Program-made: the position numbers and the translations under genes
Source: Rodentibacter abscessus
Lineage (GTDB): Bacteria; Pseudomonadota; Gammaproteobacteria; Enterobacterales; Pasteurellaceae
Direction of reading: 5' to 3'
Assembly (NCBI RefSeq): GCF_047160095.1
Contig: NZ_AP038785.1
Span: 2,108,001-2,172,000 of the forward strand
Length of the DNA stretch: 64,000 nt
Shown: positions 8,725 through 18,373 of the stretch, one piece after another
Layout: every line of letters starts with the position of its first letter
Numbering within the stretch: position 1 is the first letter of the stretch
Notes under the pieces: generated by a model
What the model was told of the DNA's origin: nothing
Databases searched by the model: none
The model's input: only the letters and a program-made list of their open reading frames with translations

Positions 8725-9285
8725 GTGTTTGATATTGGTTTTTCCGAACTTGTTTTATTAATGATAGTGGGCTTGGTTGTGCTAGGCCCTAAACGTTTGC
8801 CTGTGGCAATTCGAACCGTGATGGGCTGGGTAAAAACCATTCGCGGATTAGCGGCGAATGTTCAAAATGAATTAAAACAAGAACTGAAACTGCAAGAATT
8901 GCAGGATAGCATTAAGAAAGCGGAATCGTTGAATTTGCAAACACTCTCTCCGGAATTGGGTAAAACCGTTGAAGAATTGAAAATGCAAGCGAATAAAATG
9001 CGTGCGGAGTTAGAAGCGAAAGCCGCAGAAGCCGGTACGACGGTGGAAGAACAAATTAAAGAAATCAAAAGTGCGTCTGAAAATGCCGATAAATCTGTCG
9101 AAGCTTCGCTTTCCGAAGAAACTCTAACTTCAAATGAAAAGATAGAGGTTTCTGAAGAAGAAAAAACAGCTTTGAATTTGACCGCACTTGAAGCCCACGA
9201 ACAAGCGGAATTGACCGAACGCTTATCCGATTATTATCCGCCGGATGATATAGAAGTTACTCCGGCACAAAAGTCCCAATCATAG
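8725..9285 (+). CDS. tatB: Sec-independent translocase subunit TatB
   Basis: This 186-residue protein begins at a GTG three bases after the tatA stop, suggesting translational coupling. The single N-terminal helix (FSELVLLMIVGLVVLGPKRLP) with the conserved E8 and GPKRLP hinge marks TatB. A long charged coiled region follows (about 45-120), with an acidic, variable tail. With TatC it forms the receptor for twin-arginine signal peptides. The uptake sequence near 9180 lies inside the poorly conserved tail. Confidence 0.94.
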   Translation: MFDIGFSELVLLMIVGLVVLGPKRLPVAIRTVMGWVKTIRGLAANVQNELKQELKLQELQDSIKKAESLNLQTLSPELGKTVEELKMQANKMRAELEAKAAEAGTTVEEQIKEIKSASENADKSVEASLSEETLTSNEKIEVSEEEKTALNLTALEAHEQAELTERLSDYYPPDDIEVTPAQKSQS

Positions 9286-9295
9286 CGAGCTTTTT

Positions 9296-10075
9296 ATGAG
9301 TAACGTGGATGAATCTCAACCTCTTATCACTCATCTTGTTGAACTAAGAAACCGACTACTGCGTTGTGTGATTTGCGTCTTGGTCGTTTTTATCGCCTTG
9401 GTATATTTTTCTAATGATATCTACCATTTCGTTGCTGCTCCACTAACGGCGGTTATGCCAAAAGGGGCAACGATGATTGCAACCAATATTCAAACCCCTT
9501 TTTTCACCCCTATTAAATTAACGGCGATTGTTGCGGTGTTTATTTCAGTCCCTTATTTGCTTTATCAAATTTGGGCGTTTGTTGCACCGGCATTGTATCA
9601 ACATGAAAAGCGAATGATTTATCCGTTGTTGATTTCCAGTACTATTTTATTTTATTGCGGTGTTGCATTTGCCTATTATGTAGTGTTCCCTTTTGTGTTT
9701 GGTTTTTTCACCCAGAGCGCGCCGGAAGGTGTTGCCATTGCAACGGATATTAGTAGTTATCTTGATTTTGCCTTAGCGTTGTTTCTTGCTTTTGGCGTAT
9801 GTTTTGAAGTACCGATTGCAATTATTTTGCTTTGTTGGAGCGGCGTTACCACGGTGAAAGCCCTTTCAGAAAAACGCCCTTATATTATTGTTGCCGCATT
9901 TTTTATCGGTATGATCTTAACACCACCCGATGTGTTCTCTCAAACCTTGCTTGCCGTGCCTATGTGTCTGCTATTTGAAATCGGTTTGTTAATCGCACGT
10001 TTCTATCAACCGAAAGAAGAGCAACTAAAAGAAGATGAAAGTGCGGTTGAAAATTCGGAAGAATTAAAAAAATAG
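9296..10075 (+). CDS. tatC: Sec-independent translocase subunit TatC
   Basis: This 259-residue protein has six predicted membrane helices and reads as TatC: the N-terminal PLITHLVELRNRLLR segment with the conserved glutamate, the FFTPIKLTAIVAVFISVPYLLYQIWAFVAPALY block in shorter pieces, and the LTPPDVFSQ loop. TatC binds the twin-arginine motif. It starts ten bases after tatB and closes the operon before a strong terminator. The C-terminal tail is lysine/glutamate rich and faces the cytoplasm. Confidence 0.96.
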   Translation: MSNVDESQPLITHLVELRNRLLRCVICVLVVFIALVYFSNDIYHFVAAPLTAVMPKGATMIATNIQTPFFTPIKLTAIVAVFISVPYLLYQIWAFVAPALYQHEKRMIYPLLISSTILFYCGVAFAYYVVFPFVFGFFTQSAPEGVAIATDISSYLDFALALFLAFGVCFEVPIAIILLCWSGVTTVKALSEKRPYIIVAAFFIGMILTPPDVFSQTLLAVPMCLLFEIGLLIARFYQPKEEQLKEDESAVENSEELKK

Positions 10076-10088
10076 TATTAAGCCAAAT

Positions 10089-10110
10089 GGGGGAAAATTC
10101 CCCCTTTCTC
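10089..10110 (+). terminator. Terminator after tatC
   Basis: GGGGGAAAATTCCCCC followed by TTTCTC, just after the tatC stop. Confidence 0.75.
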
Positions 10111-10140
10111 GTAATAAGTAGTCAATAAAAGGAAGATAAG

Positions 10141-11163
10141 ATGACCCAACAAATTTTTACCGGATTCCCGACCCGCCGTTTACGCCGTTTACGCAAACAT
10201 AATTTTAGTCGCCGTTTGGTTGCGGAAAACAAACTGACGGTAGATGATTTAATTTATCCTGTCTTTATTTTAGAAGGTGAAAATTATCGGGAATCCGTGC
10301 CTTCTATGCCGGGCGTAGAACGTTTAACTCTCGATCAATTACTCATTGAAGCCGAACTTTTGGTGAAATATGGTGTGCCGGTGGTCGCTCTGTTTCCTGT
10401 CATTGAACAGGATAAAAAATCTTTGATGGCGGAAGAGGCCTATAATCCTAAAGGTTTGGTTCAGCGAGCGATTTGCGCGTTAAAAACTAAGTATCCCGAA
10501 TTAGGAGTATTGACGGACGTGGCGCTCGATCCTTATACGATTCACGGTCAGGACGGTATTATTGATGAAAGCGGCTATGTATTAAATGACATCACGACCG
10601 ATATTCTTATCAAACAAGCGCTTTCCCACGCAGAAGCAGGGGCGGATATTGTCGCGCCGAGCGATATGATGGACGGACGTATCGGGCGTATTCGTCAGGC
10701 TTTGGAAGAAAAAGGTTTCGTTAATACGCAAATTATGGCGTATTCTGCAAAATACGCCTCTAACTATTACGGACCTTTCCGTGATGCGGTTGGATCATCG
10801 GGCAATCTAAAAGGTGGCGATAAGAAAACCTATCAGCTTGATCCGGCAAACGGTGATGAGGGCTTACAAGAAGTTGCACTGGATTTACAGGAAGGGGCGG
10901 ATATGGTGATGGTAAAACCGGGAATGCCGTATTTGGATATGGTCTATCGAGTGAAAAAACATTTCGGTGTGCCGACTTTTGCTTATCAAGTATCAGGCGA
11001 ATATGCAATGCATATGGCGGCAATTCAAAACGGTTGGTTGAAGGAAAAAGAATGTATTATGGAATCCTTGCTTTGTTTTAAACGGGCTGGGGCAGATGGT
11101 ATCTTGACTTATTTCGCAAAACAGGTGGCGGAATGGTTGTATTTGGAAAACAAAAATAAATAG
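10141..11163 (+). CDS. hemB: Delta-aminolevulinic acid dehydratase (porphobilinogen synthase)
   Basis: This 340-residue enzyme condenses two 5-aminolevulinate molecules to porphobilinogen in heme synthesis. Both active-site lysines are in place: Lys204 in MAYSAKYASNYYGPFRDA and Lys259 in MVMVKPGMPYLD. The N-terminal arm RRLRRLRKHNFSRRL and the DVALDPYTIHGQDG block are typical. An AGGAAG ribosome site precedes the ATG. It lies between tatC and gdhA, each separated by its own terminator, so it is likely a single-gene unit. A complete heme gene is notable because some Pasteurellaceae need external heme. Confidence 0.96.
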   Translation: MTQQIFTGFPTRRLRRLRKHNFSRRLVAENKLTVDDLIYPVFILEGENYRESVPSMPGVERLTLDQLLIEAELLVKYGVPVVALFPVIEQDKKSLMAEEAYNPKGLVQRAICALKTKYPELGVLTDVALDPYTIHGQDGIIDESGYVLNDITTDILIKQALSHAEAGADIVAPSDMMDGRIGRIRQALEEKGFVNTQIMAYSAKYASNYYGPFRDAVGSSGNLKGGDKKTYQLDPANGDEGLQEVALDLQEGADMVMVKPGMPYLDMVYRVKKHFGVPTFAYQVSGEYAMHMAAIQNGWLKEKECIMESLLCFKRAGADGILTYFAKQVAEWLYLENKNK

Positions 11164-11204
11164 CGGTTTGTCATTTTTACTGCCAAAATTAAATCCTATC
11201 TAAT

Positions 11205-11240
11205 AAAATCGAGATTTTTTTATAAAAAATCTCGATTTTT
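11205..11240 (+). terminator. Terminator after hemB
   Basis: AAAATCGAGATTTTTT and its complement AAAAAATCTCGATTTTT form a near-perfect long stem with T-runs on both strands. Confidence 0.8.
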
Positions 11241-11377
11241 CTTTTTTCTTCATTTTTTATGTAAAAAAATCGTTGCAATACTGATCGAGTCATTGCATAT
11301 TGTTTTTGAACCGCTCCCAACGGTTATTAAAGAAAAAAACAAGCACACAACATCAATAATTAAGAAGGAAACATAAT

Positions 11378-12727
11378 ATGTCAACAGTTGCATCTTTAGA
11401 CGCATTCTTAGCAAAAGTCGCTCAACGTGATGGTCACCAACCTGAATTTCTACAAGCAGTTCGAGAAGTTTTTACTTCTATTTGGCCATTTTTAGAAGCA
11501 AACCCTAAATATTGTTCAGAAGCGTTATTGGAACGTTTAGTTGAGCCTGAGCGTGCATTCCAGTTTCGTGTGGCATGGACTGATGACAAAGGACAAGTTC
11601 AAGTAAATCGCGCGTTCCGTGTTCAATACAATAGTGCGATTGGCCCGTATAAAGGCGGTATGCGTTTTCATCCGTCCGTCAACTTGTCTATCTTAAAATT
11701 TTTAGGATTCGAACAAATTTTCAAAAATGCGTTAACCACATTACCGATGGGCGGTGGTAAAGGCGGTTCGGATTTTGATCCTAAAGGTAAATCTGATGCC
11801 GAAGTGATGCGTTTTTGTCAGGCTCTCATGGCGGAATTATATCGTCATGTGGGGGCTGATACGGATGTTCCTGCGGGAGATATCGGTGTAGGTGGTCGTG
11901 AAGTAGGTTATCTTGCCGGTTATATGAAAAAATTATCCAACCAAGCCGCCTGCGTATTTACCGGTCGCGGTTTATCTTTCGGCGGGAGCTTGATTCGTCC
12001 GGAAGCAACCGGTTACGGTTTGGTTTATTTCGCACAAGCGATGTTGGCAGAAAAAGGCGATAGCTTTAAAGATAAAGTCGTTTCTGTTTCAGGTTCCGGT
12101 AATGTGGCACAATATGCTATTGAAAAAGCCTTGGCATTGGGGGCGAAAGTGGTTACTTGCTCGGATTCTTCAGGTTATGTCTATGATCCGGAAGGTTTTA
12201 CTTCTGAAAAATTAGCCGCACTTTTAGAGATTAAAAATGTAAAACGTGGTCGAGTGAAAGATTATGCCGAACAATTCGGTTTACAATATGTTGAAGGCAA
12301 ACGTCCTTGGGAAGTGAAAGTCGACATTGCACTACCTTGTGCGACTCAAAACGAACTTGAAATTGAGGACGCCAAAATCTTGATCGCAAATGGCGTGAAA
12401 TTAGTTGCAGAAGGGGCGAATATGCCGACTTCCATTGAAGCAACCGATGCATTTTTAGAAGCTAATGTATTATTCGGTCCGGGTAAGGCCGCGAATGCCG
12501 GTGGCGTGGCAACGTCCGGTTTGGAAATGGCGCAAAGTTCGCAGCGGTTATACTGGACTTCCGAAGAAGTGGATGAAAAATTACACCGTATTATGTTGGA
12601 TATTCACGCAAACTGTAAAAAATACGGTACTGTTGAAGGTCAGGAAAATATTAATTACGTAGTGGGTGCAAACGTAGCAGGCTTTGTGAAAGTCGCTGAC
12701 GCAATGTTGGCACAAGGCGTGTATTAA
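11378..12727 (+). CDS. gdhA: NADP-specific glutamate dehydrogenase
   Basis: This 449-residue enzyme interconverts 2-oxoglutarate plus ammonia and glutamate with NADP(H). The length and the N-terminal extension fit the hexameric anabolic class. Landmarks are the substrate site YKGGMRFHPSVN, the catalytic lysine region PMGGGKGGSDFDPKGKSD, the DVPAGDIGVG block, and the Rossmann loop SGSGNVAQYA. An AAGGAA ribosome site precedes the ATG. It is monocistronic, ending at a terminator made of two facing uptake sequences. Confidence 0.97.
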   Translation: MSTVASLDAFLAKVAQRDGHQPEFLQAVREVFTSIWPFLEANPKYCSEALLERLVEPERAFQFRVAWTDDKGQVQVNRAFRVQYNSAIGPYKGGMRFHPSVNLSILKFLGFEQIFKNALTTLPMGGGKGGSDFDPKGKSDAEVMRFCQALMAELYRHVGADTDVPAGDIGVGGREVGYLAGYMKKLSNQAACVFTGRGLSFGGSLIRPEATGYGLVYFAQAMLAEKGDSFKDKVVSVSGSGNVAQYAIEKALALGAKVVTCSDSSGYVYDPEGFTSEKLAALLEIKNVKRGRVKDYAEQFGLQYVEGKRPWEVKVDIALPCATQNELEIEDAKILIANGVKLVAEGANMPTSIEATDAFLEANVLFGPGKAANAGGVATSGLEMAQSSQRLYWTSEEVDEKLHRIMLDIHANCKKYGTVEGQENINYVVGANVAGFVKVADAMLAQGVY

Positions 12728-12747
12728 TCATAAAAAACACTTAGAAA

Positions 12748-12785
12748 CGACCGCACTTTGATGCCTAAAGTGCGGTCGTTTTTTT
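12748..12785 (+). terminator. Terminator built from paired uptake sequences, after gdhA
   Basis: CGACCGCACTTT and AAAGTGCGGTCG face each other across an 8-base loop and are followed by TTTTTTT. The two arms are uptake signal sequences. Confidence 0.85.
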
Positions 12786-12944
12786 ATGAAGTTTTCGTTT
12801 TATACGAGTCTTGCTTTTTTGTTCAAAAAGTGTAAAATTCCGAGGCTTTTTGTCTATATATACAGAGAAAAAAGTAAGCTATATTTTAAATGACTTTCGA
12901 ATTTTAAAATATTCTTTTAGTAATCAAATAGTTAGAGGAAGGTT

Positions 12945-13193
12945 ATGGTAACCATTCGTTTATCTCGTGGCGGAGCTAAAAAACGCCCATTTTATCAAAT
13001 CGTAGTAGCAGACAGTCGTTCACCACGTGATGGTCGTTTCATTGAGCGTATCGGTTTCTTCAATCCGATCGCACAGGGTAAAGCAGAACGTGTGCGTATT
13101 GATTTAGACCGTGTAAATCACTGGGTCAGTCAAGGTGCATCATTATCTGATCGCGTTGCGAGTTTGGTAAAAGAAGTTCAAAAAGCCGCTTAA
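12945..13193 (+). CDS. rpsP: 30S ribosomal protein bS16
   Basis: The 82-residue protein begins MVTIRLSRGGAKKRPFYQIVVADSR, the classic bS16 start, and has the GRFIERIGFFNP block. It is the first gene of rpsP-rimM-trmD-rplS. GAGGAAGG precedes the ATG. bS16 binds early in 30S assembly. Confidence 0.98.
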   Translation: MVTIRLSRGGAKKRPFYQIVVADSRSPRDGRFIERIGFFNPIAQGKAERVRIDLDRVNHWVSQGASLSDRVASLVKEVQKAA

Positions 13194-13229
13194 TTCTTGC
13201 TTTTTGAACAGAGATGATAGGTGAAGAAT

Positions 13230-13757
13230 ATGGAACAACAACGTATTGAAGTTGTGGGCAAATTAGGCTCGACTTACGGTATCCGTGGGTGGTTACGTAT
13301 TTATTCATCAACCGAATATGCTGAAAGCATTTTTGACTATCAACCTTGGTTTTTAAAAATCAAGGGGCAATGGCAACTAACGGAAATTGAAAATTGGCGT
13401 CATCATAATCACGAGCTCATCGTGAAACTAAAAGGCATCGATGATCGTGAGGCTGCACAGGTTTTGGCAAACGTTGAAATCGGTGTGGATTTATCCGTAT
13501 TTCCCGAGTTAGAAGAAGGCGATTATTACTGGCACGATTTAATAGGTTGTTCGGTAGTAAATCTGCAAGGCTATGCGATGGGGACGGTAACGGAAATGAT
13601 GGAAACCGGTTCAAATGACGTACTGGTGGTTAAGTCTAGTGCCAAAGATGCTTTCGGAAAACAAGAACGGTTAATTCCGTTTTTGTATGAACAAGTAGTT
13701 AAAAGAGTCGATCTCACCACGAAAACGATTGAAGTGGATTGGGACGCTGGTTTCTAA
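13230..13757 (+). CDS. rimM: Ribosome maturation factor RimM
   Basis: This 175-residue protein assists maturation of the 30S head. It has an N-terminal RimM barrel (VVGKLGSTYGIRGWLRI) and a C-terminal PRC-like barrel (EGDYYWHDLIGC ... NDVLVVK ... RLIPF). I choose the ATG at 13230 because the AGGTGA ribosome site lies just before it. The GTG at 13221 would be too close to that site and lengthen the protein by three residues. It follows rpsP by 36 bp. Confidence 0.96.
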   Translation: MEQQRIEVVGKLGSTYGIRGWLRIYSSTEYAESIFDYQPWFLKIKGQWQLTEIENWRHHNHELIVKLKGIDDREAAQVLANVEIGVDLSVFPELEEGDYYWHDLIGCSVVNLQGYAMGTVTEMMETGSNDVLVVKSSAKDAFGKQERLIPFLYEQVVKRVDLTTKTIEVDWDAGF

Positions 13758-13812
13758 TCTCAAGTATGCACGAACGTAATGTAGTACGTTTTAAGCAAAG
13801 TAGGAATAAATC

Positions 13813-14562
13813 ATGTGGATTGGAATAATTACGTTATTCCCCGAAATGTTTAAGGCAATTACGGAATTTGGGGTAACAGGCAGAGCGGTAAAACAGAAAC
13901 TTCTGCATGTGCAATGTTGGAATCCGCGTGATTTCACGCATGATAAGCATAAAACTGTGGATGACCGTCCTTATGGCGGTGGTCCGGGAATGCTGATGAT
14001 GGTGCAGCCTTTACGGGATGCTATTCGGGCAGCGAAGACAGTAGCAGGAGAAGGTGTAAAGGTAATTTATCTTTCACCACAAGGACGTAAACTTGAACAA
14101 TCAGGTGTGACGGAGCTGGCTCAAAATCAAAAATTGATTTTAGTTTGTGGACGTTACGAGGGAATTGATGAGCGATTGATTCAAACTGAAATTGATGAAG
14201 AATGGTCAATCGGGGATTACGTTCTAACCGGTGGGGAATTGCCGGCAATGACATTAATTGATGCCGTTGCCAGATTTATTCCCGGTGTATTGGGAAAACA
14301 AGCTTCCGCAGAAGAGGATTCTTTCGCAGAAGGGTTGTTAGATTGCCCGCATTACACAAGGCCGGAGGTGTTGGAAGGCTTGACTGTGCCGCCGGTGCTG
14401 ATGTCGGGGCATCACGAAGAAATTCGTAAATGGCGATTAAAAAAATCGCTGGAAAGAACGTGGCTCCGTCGCCCTGAGCTCTTAGAAGGCCTAGCTCTGA
14501 CTGACGAACAATCTAAGCTGTTAAAAGAAGTAAAAGCGGAAAATAACGGCATAATCAGTTAA
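13813..14562 (+). CDS. trmD: tRNA (guanine-N1)-methyltransferase
   Basis: This 249-residue SPOUT enzyme makes m1G37 in tRNAs, preventing frameshifting. Visible motifs are the N-terminal IGIITLFPEMF, DDRPYGGGPGMLM, VCGRYEGIDERL, and IGDYVLTGGELPAM, which make up the trefoil-knot AdoMet site. The length matches E. coli (255). It lies between rimM and rplS as in other gammaproteobacteria. Confidence 0.98.
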   Translation: MWIGIITLFPEMFKAITEFGVTGRAVKQKLLHVQCWNPRDFTHDKHKTVDDRPYGGGPGMLMMVQPLRDAIRAAKTVAGEGVKVIYLSPQGRKLEQSGVTELAQNQKLILVCGRYEGIDERLIQTEIDEEWSIGDYVLTGGELPAMTLIDAVARFIPGVLGKQASAEEDSFAEGLLDCPHYTRPEVLEGLTVPPVLMSGHHEEIRKWRLKKSLERTWLRRPELLEGLALTDEQSKLLKEVKAENNGIIS

Positions 14563-14585
14563 ATCTAGGATCAAAGGATCAAAAA

Positions 14586-14936
14586 ATGTCTAACATTATT
14601 AAACAACTTGAACAAGAACAATTAAAACAAAACCTACCGAGTTTTCGTCCGGGTGATACTTTAGAAGTTAAAGTATGGGTAGTGGAAGGTAGTAAACGTC
14701 GTTTGCAAGCGTTTGAAGGCGTGGTTATTGCAATTCGTAACCGAGGCTTGCACTCTGCATTTACTTTACGTAAAGTTTCAAACGGTGTTGGTGTTGAACG
14801 TGTATTCCAAACTCATTCTCCGGTTGTTGAGTCAATTGCCGTGAAACGTAAAGGTGCGGTACGTAAAGCTAAACTTTACTACTTACGTGAACGTTCAGGT
14901 AAATCAGCTCGTATTAAAGAACGTTTAGGCGAATAA
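14586..14936 (+). CDS. rplS: 50S ribosomal protein bL19
   Basis: This 116-residue protein begins MSNIIKQLEQEQLKQNLPSF and contains the GDTLEVKVWVVEGSKRRLQAFEGVVIA core of bL19 in pieces. bL19 contributes to the interface with the 30S subunit. It is the last gene of the operon, followed directly by a strong terminator. Confidence 0.98.
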   Translation: MSNIIKQLEQEQLKQNLPSFRPGDTLEVKVWVVEGSKRRLQAFEGVVIAIRNRGLHSAFTLRKVSNGVGVERVFQTHSPVVESIAVKRKGAVRKAKLYYLRERSGKSARIKERLGE

Positions 14937-14945
14937 TTTCGCGAT

Positions 14946-14975
14946 AAAAAAGGCTTGGTTTTCCAAGCCTTTTTT
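14946..14975 (+). terminator. Terminator after rplS
   Basis: AAAAAAGGCTTGG, TTTT loop, CCAAGCCTTTTTT. Confidence 0.9.
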
Positions 14976-15005
14976 GTTGTAAAAATCATTAAAATTTAAC
15001 AAAAC

Positions 15006-15019
15006 TTGCAAAATATCAA
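15006..15019 (+). promoter_or_regulatory. Candidate FNR box upstream of focA
   Basis: TTGCAAAATATCAA matches the FNR consensus TTGAT-N4-ATCAA with a perfect right half and three of five bases in the left half. It lies 112 bp before the focA start. The focA-pfl operon is activated by FNR under anaerobiosis in E. coli, so the position makes sense. The site is predicted only. Confidence 0.45.
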
Positions 15020-15117
15020 ATTTTTTTGAAATAAAATTTGTCGTTTATTGCAATGTATAGATAAGAGAGTAAAATAGCGCCAATTATAATTAATAAAAAG
15101 AGTCATCATTGAGGTTT

Positions 15118-15969
15118 ATGTCAGATATAAAAACTTCTTCAATAGTTGCATTAAGTCCGGTTGAAGCGACTGACTTTGCGGAAAATGCGGCGACTTATAA
15201 AGCCAAAAAACGTCCATTTCTTTCTTTTATGTCAGGCATTAGTGCGGGAGCATGCATTGCGTTGGCATTTATTTTTTATACCACAACACAAACCGCCTCA
15301 GCAGGCGCACCATGGGGCTTAACCAAATTAGTCGGTGGTTTAGTTTTCTCTATTGGGGTGATTATGGTTGTGTTGTTAGGATCAGAACTTTTTACTTCAT
15401 CTACTCTTACACTTATTGCCCGTGTTGGAAGACAAATCACAACGTGGCAAATGATTCGTAATTGGATCGCAGTCTATTTCGGCAACTTTGCCGGCAGCTT
15501 AATTATTGCCGCATTTGTTTGGTTCGGTGGGCAAACGATGGCTGCAAACGGGCAGTGGGGATTGACTATTTTAACTACCGCTCAACATAAGATTCATCAT
15601 AGTTGGTTTGAAGCCTTTAACTTAGGCATTCTGTGTAACATTATGGTGTGTTTGGCCGTTTGGTTGTCCTATTCGGGGAGAACCGTTATTGATAAAGCAT
15701 TCATTATGATTATGCCGATCGGTTTATTTGTCGCATCCGGTTTTGAACACTGTGTGGCAAATATGTTTATGATTCCAATGGGAATTATTACTGCACATTA
15801 TAGTACCCCTGAATTTTGGCAACAATTGGGCATTGAGGCGGGTAAATACGCAGATTTAGATGTTTATCATTTTATTATTAAGAATTTAATCCCGGTGACG
15901 TTGGGAAATATTGTGGGTGGCGCAATTTGTGTCGGTTTATTTCAACGTTACCTAACAAAATCCCACTAA
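15118..15969 (+). CDS. focA: Formate channel FocA
   Basis: This 283-residue formate/nitrite transporter family protein has six membrane helices. It moves formate made by pyruvate formate-lyase across the inner membrane. Typical segments are the FLSFMSGISAGACIALAF first helix, LLGSELFTSSTLTL, and the NLGILCNIMVCLAVWL pore half with the family's N-x-x-C-N pattern, then GFEHCVANMF with the gating-type histidine. I start at the ATG at 15118, preceded by GAGG. A TTG three codons upstream is less likely. pflB follows within 50 bp. Confidence 0.95.
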   Translation: MSDIKTSSIVALSPVEATDFAENAATYKAKKRPFLSFMSGISAGACIALAFIFYTTTQTASAGAPWGLTKLVGGLVFSIGVIMVVLLGSELFTSSTLTLIARVGRQITTWQMIRNWIAVYFGNFAGSLIIAAFVWFGGQTMAANGQWGLTILTTAQHKIHHSWFEAFNLGILCNIMVCLAVWLSYSGRTVIDKAFIMIMPIGLFVASGFEHCVANMFMIPMGIITAHYSTPEFWQQLGIEAGKYADLDVYHFIIKNLIPVTLGNIVGGAICVGLFQRYLTKSH

Positions 15970-16018
15970 TTGACAAATTGAAACAATTTATTTTTATTAA
16001 TTAACAAAGGAAATGACT

Positions 16019-18331
16019 ATGTCAGAACTTAATGAAGCGCAAAAAGTTGCTTGGGCCGGTTTTAGCGGTGGCGATTGGCAGGAAAATGTCAATGTACGTG
16101 ACTTTATTCAAAAAAACTATACCCCATATGAAGGTGACGACTCTTTCTTAGCAGGACCGACAGAGGCGACAACGAAGCTTTGGGAATCTGTAATGGAAGG
16201 CATCAAAATTGAAAACCGTACACACGCGCCATTAGATTTTGATGAACATACGCCATCAACGATCACTTCACATGCTCCGGGTTATATCAATAAAGATTTA
16301 GAAAAAATCGTTGGTCTTCAAACAGATGAACCTTTAAAACGTGCCATTATGCCATTTGGTGGTATCAAAATGGTGGAAGGTTCATGTAAAGTTTATGGGC
16401 GTGAACTTGATCCTGAAGTAAAAAAAATCTTTACCGAATATCGTAAAACCCACAACCAAGGTGTATTCGATGTTTATACTCCGGACATTTTACGCTGCCG
16501 CAAATCAGGTGTATTAACCGGTTTACCCGATGCATACGGTCGTGGTCGTATTATCGGTGACTATCGTCGTGTTGCACTTTATGGTGTGGATTTCTTAATG
16601 AAAGATAAATACGCTCAATTTACTTCATTGCAAGAAAATCTTGAAAATGGCGTTGATCTTGAGGGTACGATTCGTTTACGTGAAGAAATTGCAGAACAAC
16701 ACCGTGCATTAGGTCAAATGAAACAAATGGCGGCAAGCTATGGTTTTGATATTTCTAATCCGGCAACGAATGCTCAAGAAGCTATTCAGTGGATGTATTT
16801 TGCGTATTTAGCGGCAATCAAATCACAAAATGGTGCGGCGATGTCATTTGGTCGTACGGCAACTTTTATCGATATCTATATCGAACGTGATTTAAAAGCA
16901 GGTAAAATCACAGAAACCGAGGCGCAAGAGTTAGTGGATCACTTAGTAATGAAATTGCGTATGGTTCGCTTCTTACGTACACCTGAGTACGATCAATTAT
17001 TCTCCGGTGACCCGATGTGGGCGACTGAAACTATCGCAGGTATGGGATTAGACGGTCGTACATTAGTAACCAAAAATACCTTCCGTATTTTACATACCCT
17101 CTATAATATGGGTACTTCGCCGGAGCCGAACTTAACGATTCTTTGGTCTGAGCAATTACCGGAAAACTTCAAACGTTTCTGTGCGAAAGTTTCTATTGAT
17201 ACTTCATCCGTTCAGTATGAAAACGATGATTTAATGCGTCCGGATTTCAACAATGACGATTATGCAATTGCGTGTTGTGTATCACCAATGGTGGTTGGTA
17301 AACAAATGCAATTCTTCGGTGCTCGTGCGAACTTGGCAAAAACCCTATTATATGCAATCAATGGCGGTATCGATGAAAAATTAGGTATGCAAGTAGGGCC
17401 GAAAACAGCACCGATTACAGATGAGGTATTAGACTTTGATTCTGTGATGACGCGTATGGATAGCTTTATGGATTGGTTAGCGAAACAGTATGTCACCGCA
17501 CTGAACATCATCCACTATATGCATGATAAATATTCATACGAAGCGGCATTAATGGCATTACATGATCGTGATGTTTATCGCACTATGGCTTGTGGTATTG
17601 CCGGTCTTTCTGTTGCTGCCGACTCACTTTCTGCAATTAAATATGCGAAAGTTAAGCCTGTTCGTGGTGATATTAAAGACAAAGATGGCAATATCGTTGC
17701 TTCTAATGTGGCGATTGATTTTGAAATTGAAGGGGAATACCCGCAATACGGTAATAATGATAACCGTGTAGATGACATTGCTTGTGATCTCGTTGAACGT
17801 TTTATGAAGAAAATTCAAAAACTCAAAACTTATCGTAATGCAGTGCCTACCCAATCTGTACTCACTATCACTTCTAACGTGGTATATGGTAAGAAAACAG
17901 GTAATACGCCTGATGGTCGTCGTGCAGGTGCGCCGTTCGGACCGGGTGCAAACCCAATGCACGGTCGTGACCAAAAAGGTGCGGTGGCGTCATTAACTTC
18001 TGTAGCTAAACTTCCGTTTGCTTATGCGAAAGACGGTATTTCTTACACCTTCTCTATCGTACCGAATGCTTTAGGTAAAGATGCCGAAGCACAACGCCGC
18101 AATCTTGCAGGGTTAATGGATGGCTACTTCCACCACGAAGCAACAGTTGAAGGCGGTCAACACTTAAACGTAAACGTGTTAAACCGTGAAATGTTGTTAG
18201 ACGCAATGGAGCATCCTGAGAAATATCCTCAATTAACTATTCGTGTATCAGGTTACGCAGTACGTTTTAACTCTTTAACGAAAGAGCAACAACAAGACGT
18301 TATCACCCGTACCTTTACACAAACAATGTAA
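16019..18331 (+). CDS. pflB: Formate C-acetyltransferase (pyruvate formate-lyase)
   Basis: This 770-residue glycyl-radical enzyme cleaves pyruvate with CoA to acetyl-CoA and formate during anaerobic growth. The catalytic pair Cys419-Cys420 lies in IACCVSPM, and the radical glycine (about 745) in RVSGYAVRF near the C-terminus. Two in-frame ATGs occur, at 16013 and 16019. The AAAGG ribosome site is spaced well (8 bases) for the second, which I choose. It sits between focA and its activase gene pflA, with a terminator after it, so pflA probably has its own promoter. Confidence 0.98.
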   Translation: MSELNEAQKVAWAGFSGGDWQENVNVRDFIQKNYTPYEGDDSFLAGPTEATTKLWESVMEGIKIENRTHAPLDFDEHTPSTITSHAPGYINKDLEKIVGLQTDEPLKRAIMPFGGIKMVEGSCKVYGRELDPEVKKIFTEYRKTHNQGVFDVYTPDILRCRKSGVLTGLPDAYGRGRIIGDYRRVALYGVDFLMKDKYAQFTSLQENLENGVDLEGTIRLREEIAEQHRALGQMKQMAASYGFDISNPATNAQEAIQWMYFAYLAAIKSQNGAAMSFGRTATFIDIYIERDLKAGKITETEAQELVDHLVMKLRMVRFLRTPEYDQLFSGDPMWATETIAGMGLDGRTLVTKNTFRILHTLYNMGTSPEPNLTILWSEQLPENFKRFCAKVSIDTSSVQYENDDLMRPDFNNDDYAIACCVSPMVVGKQMQFFGARANLAKTLLYAINGGIDEKLGMQVGPKTAPITDEVLDFDSVMTRMDSFMDWLAKQYVTALNIIHYMHDKYSYEAALMALHDRDVYRTMACGIAGLSVAADSLSAIKYAKVKPVRGDIKDKDGNIVASNVAIDFEIEGEYPQYGNNDNRVDDIACDLVERFMKKIQKLKTYRNAVPTQSVLTITSNVVYGKKTGNTPDGRRAGAPFGPGANPMHGRDQKGAVASLTSVAKLPFAYAKDGISYTFSIVPNALGKDAEAQRRNLAGLMDGYFHHEATVEGGQHLNVNVLNREMLLDAMEHPEKYPQLTIRVSGYAVRFNSLTKEQQQDVITRTFTQTM

Positions 18332-18373
18332 AATATTGTGAAATTTGACCGCACTTTAGCGGGAACATAAATT

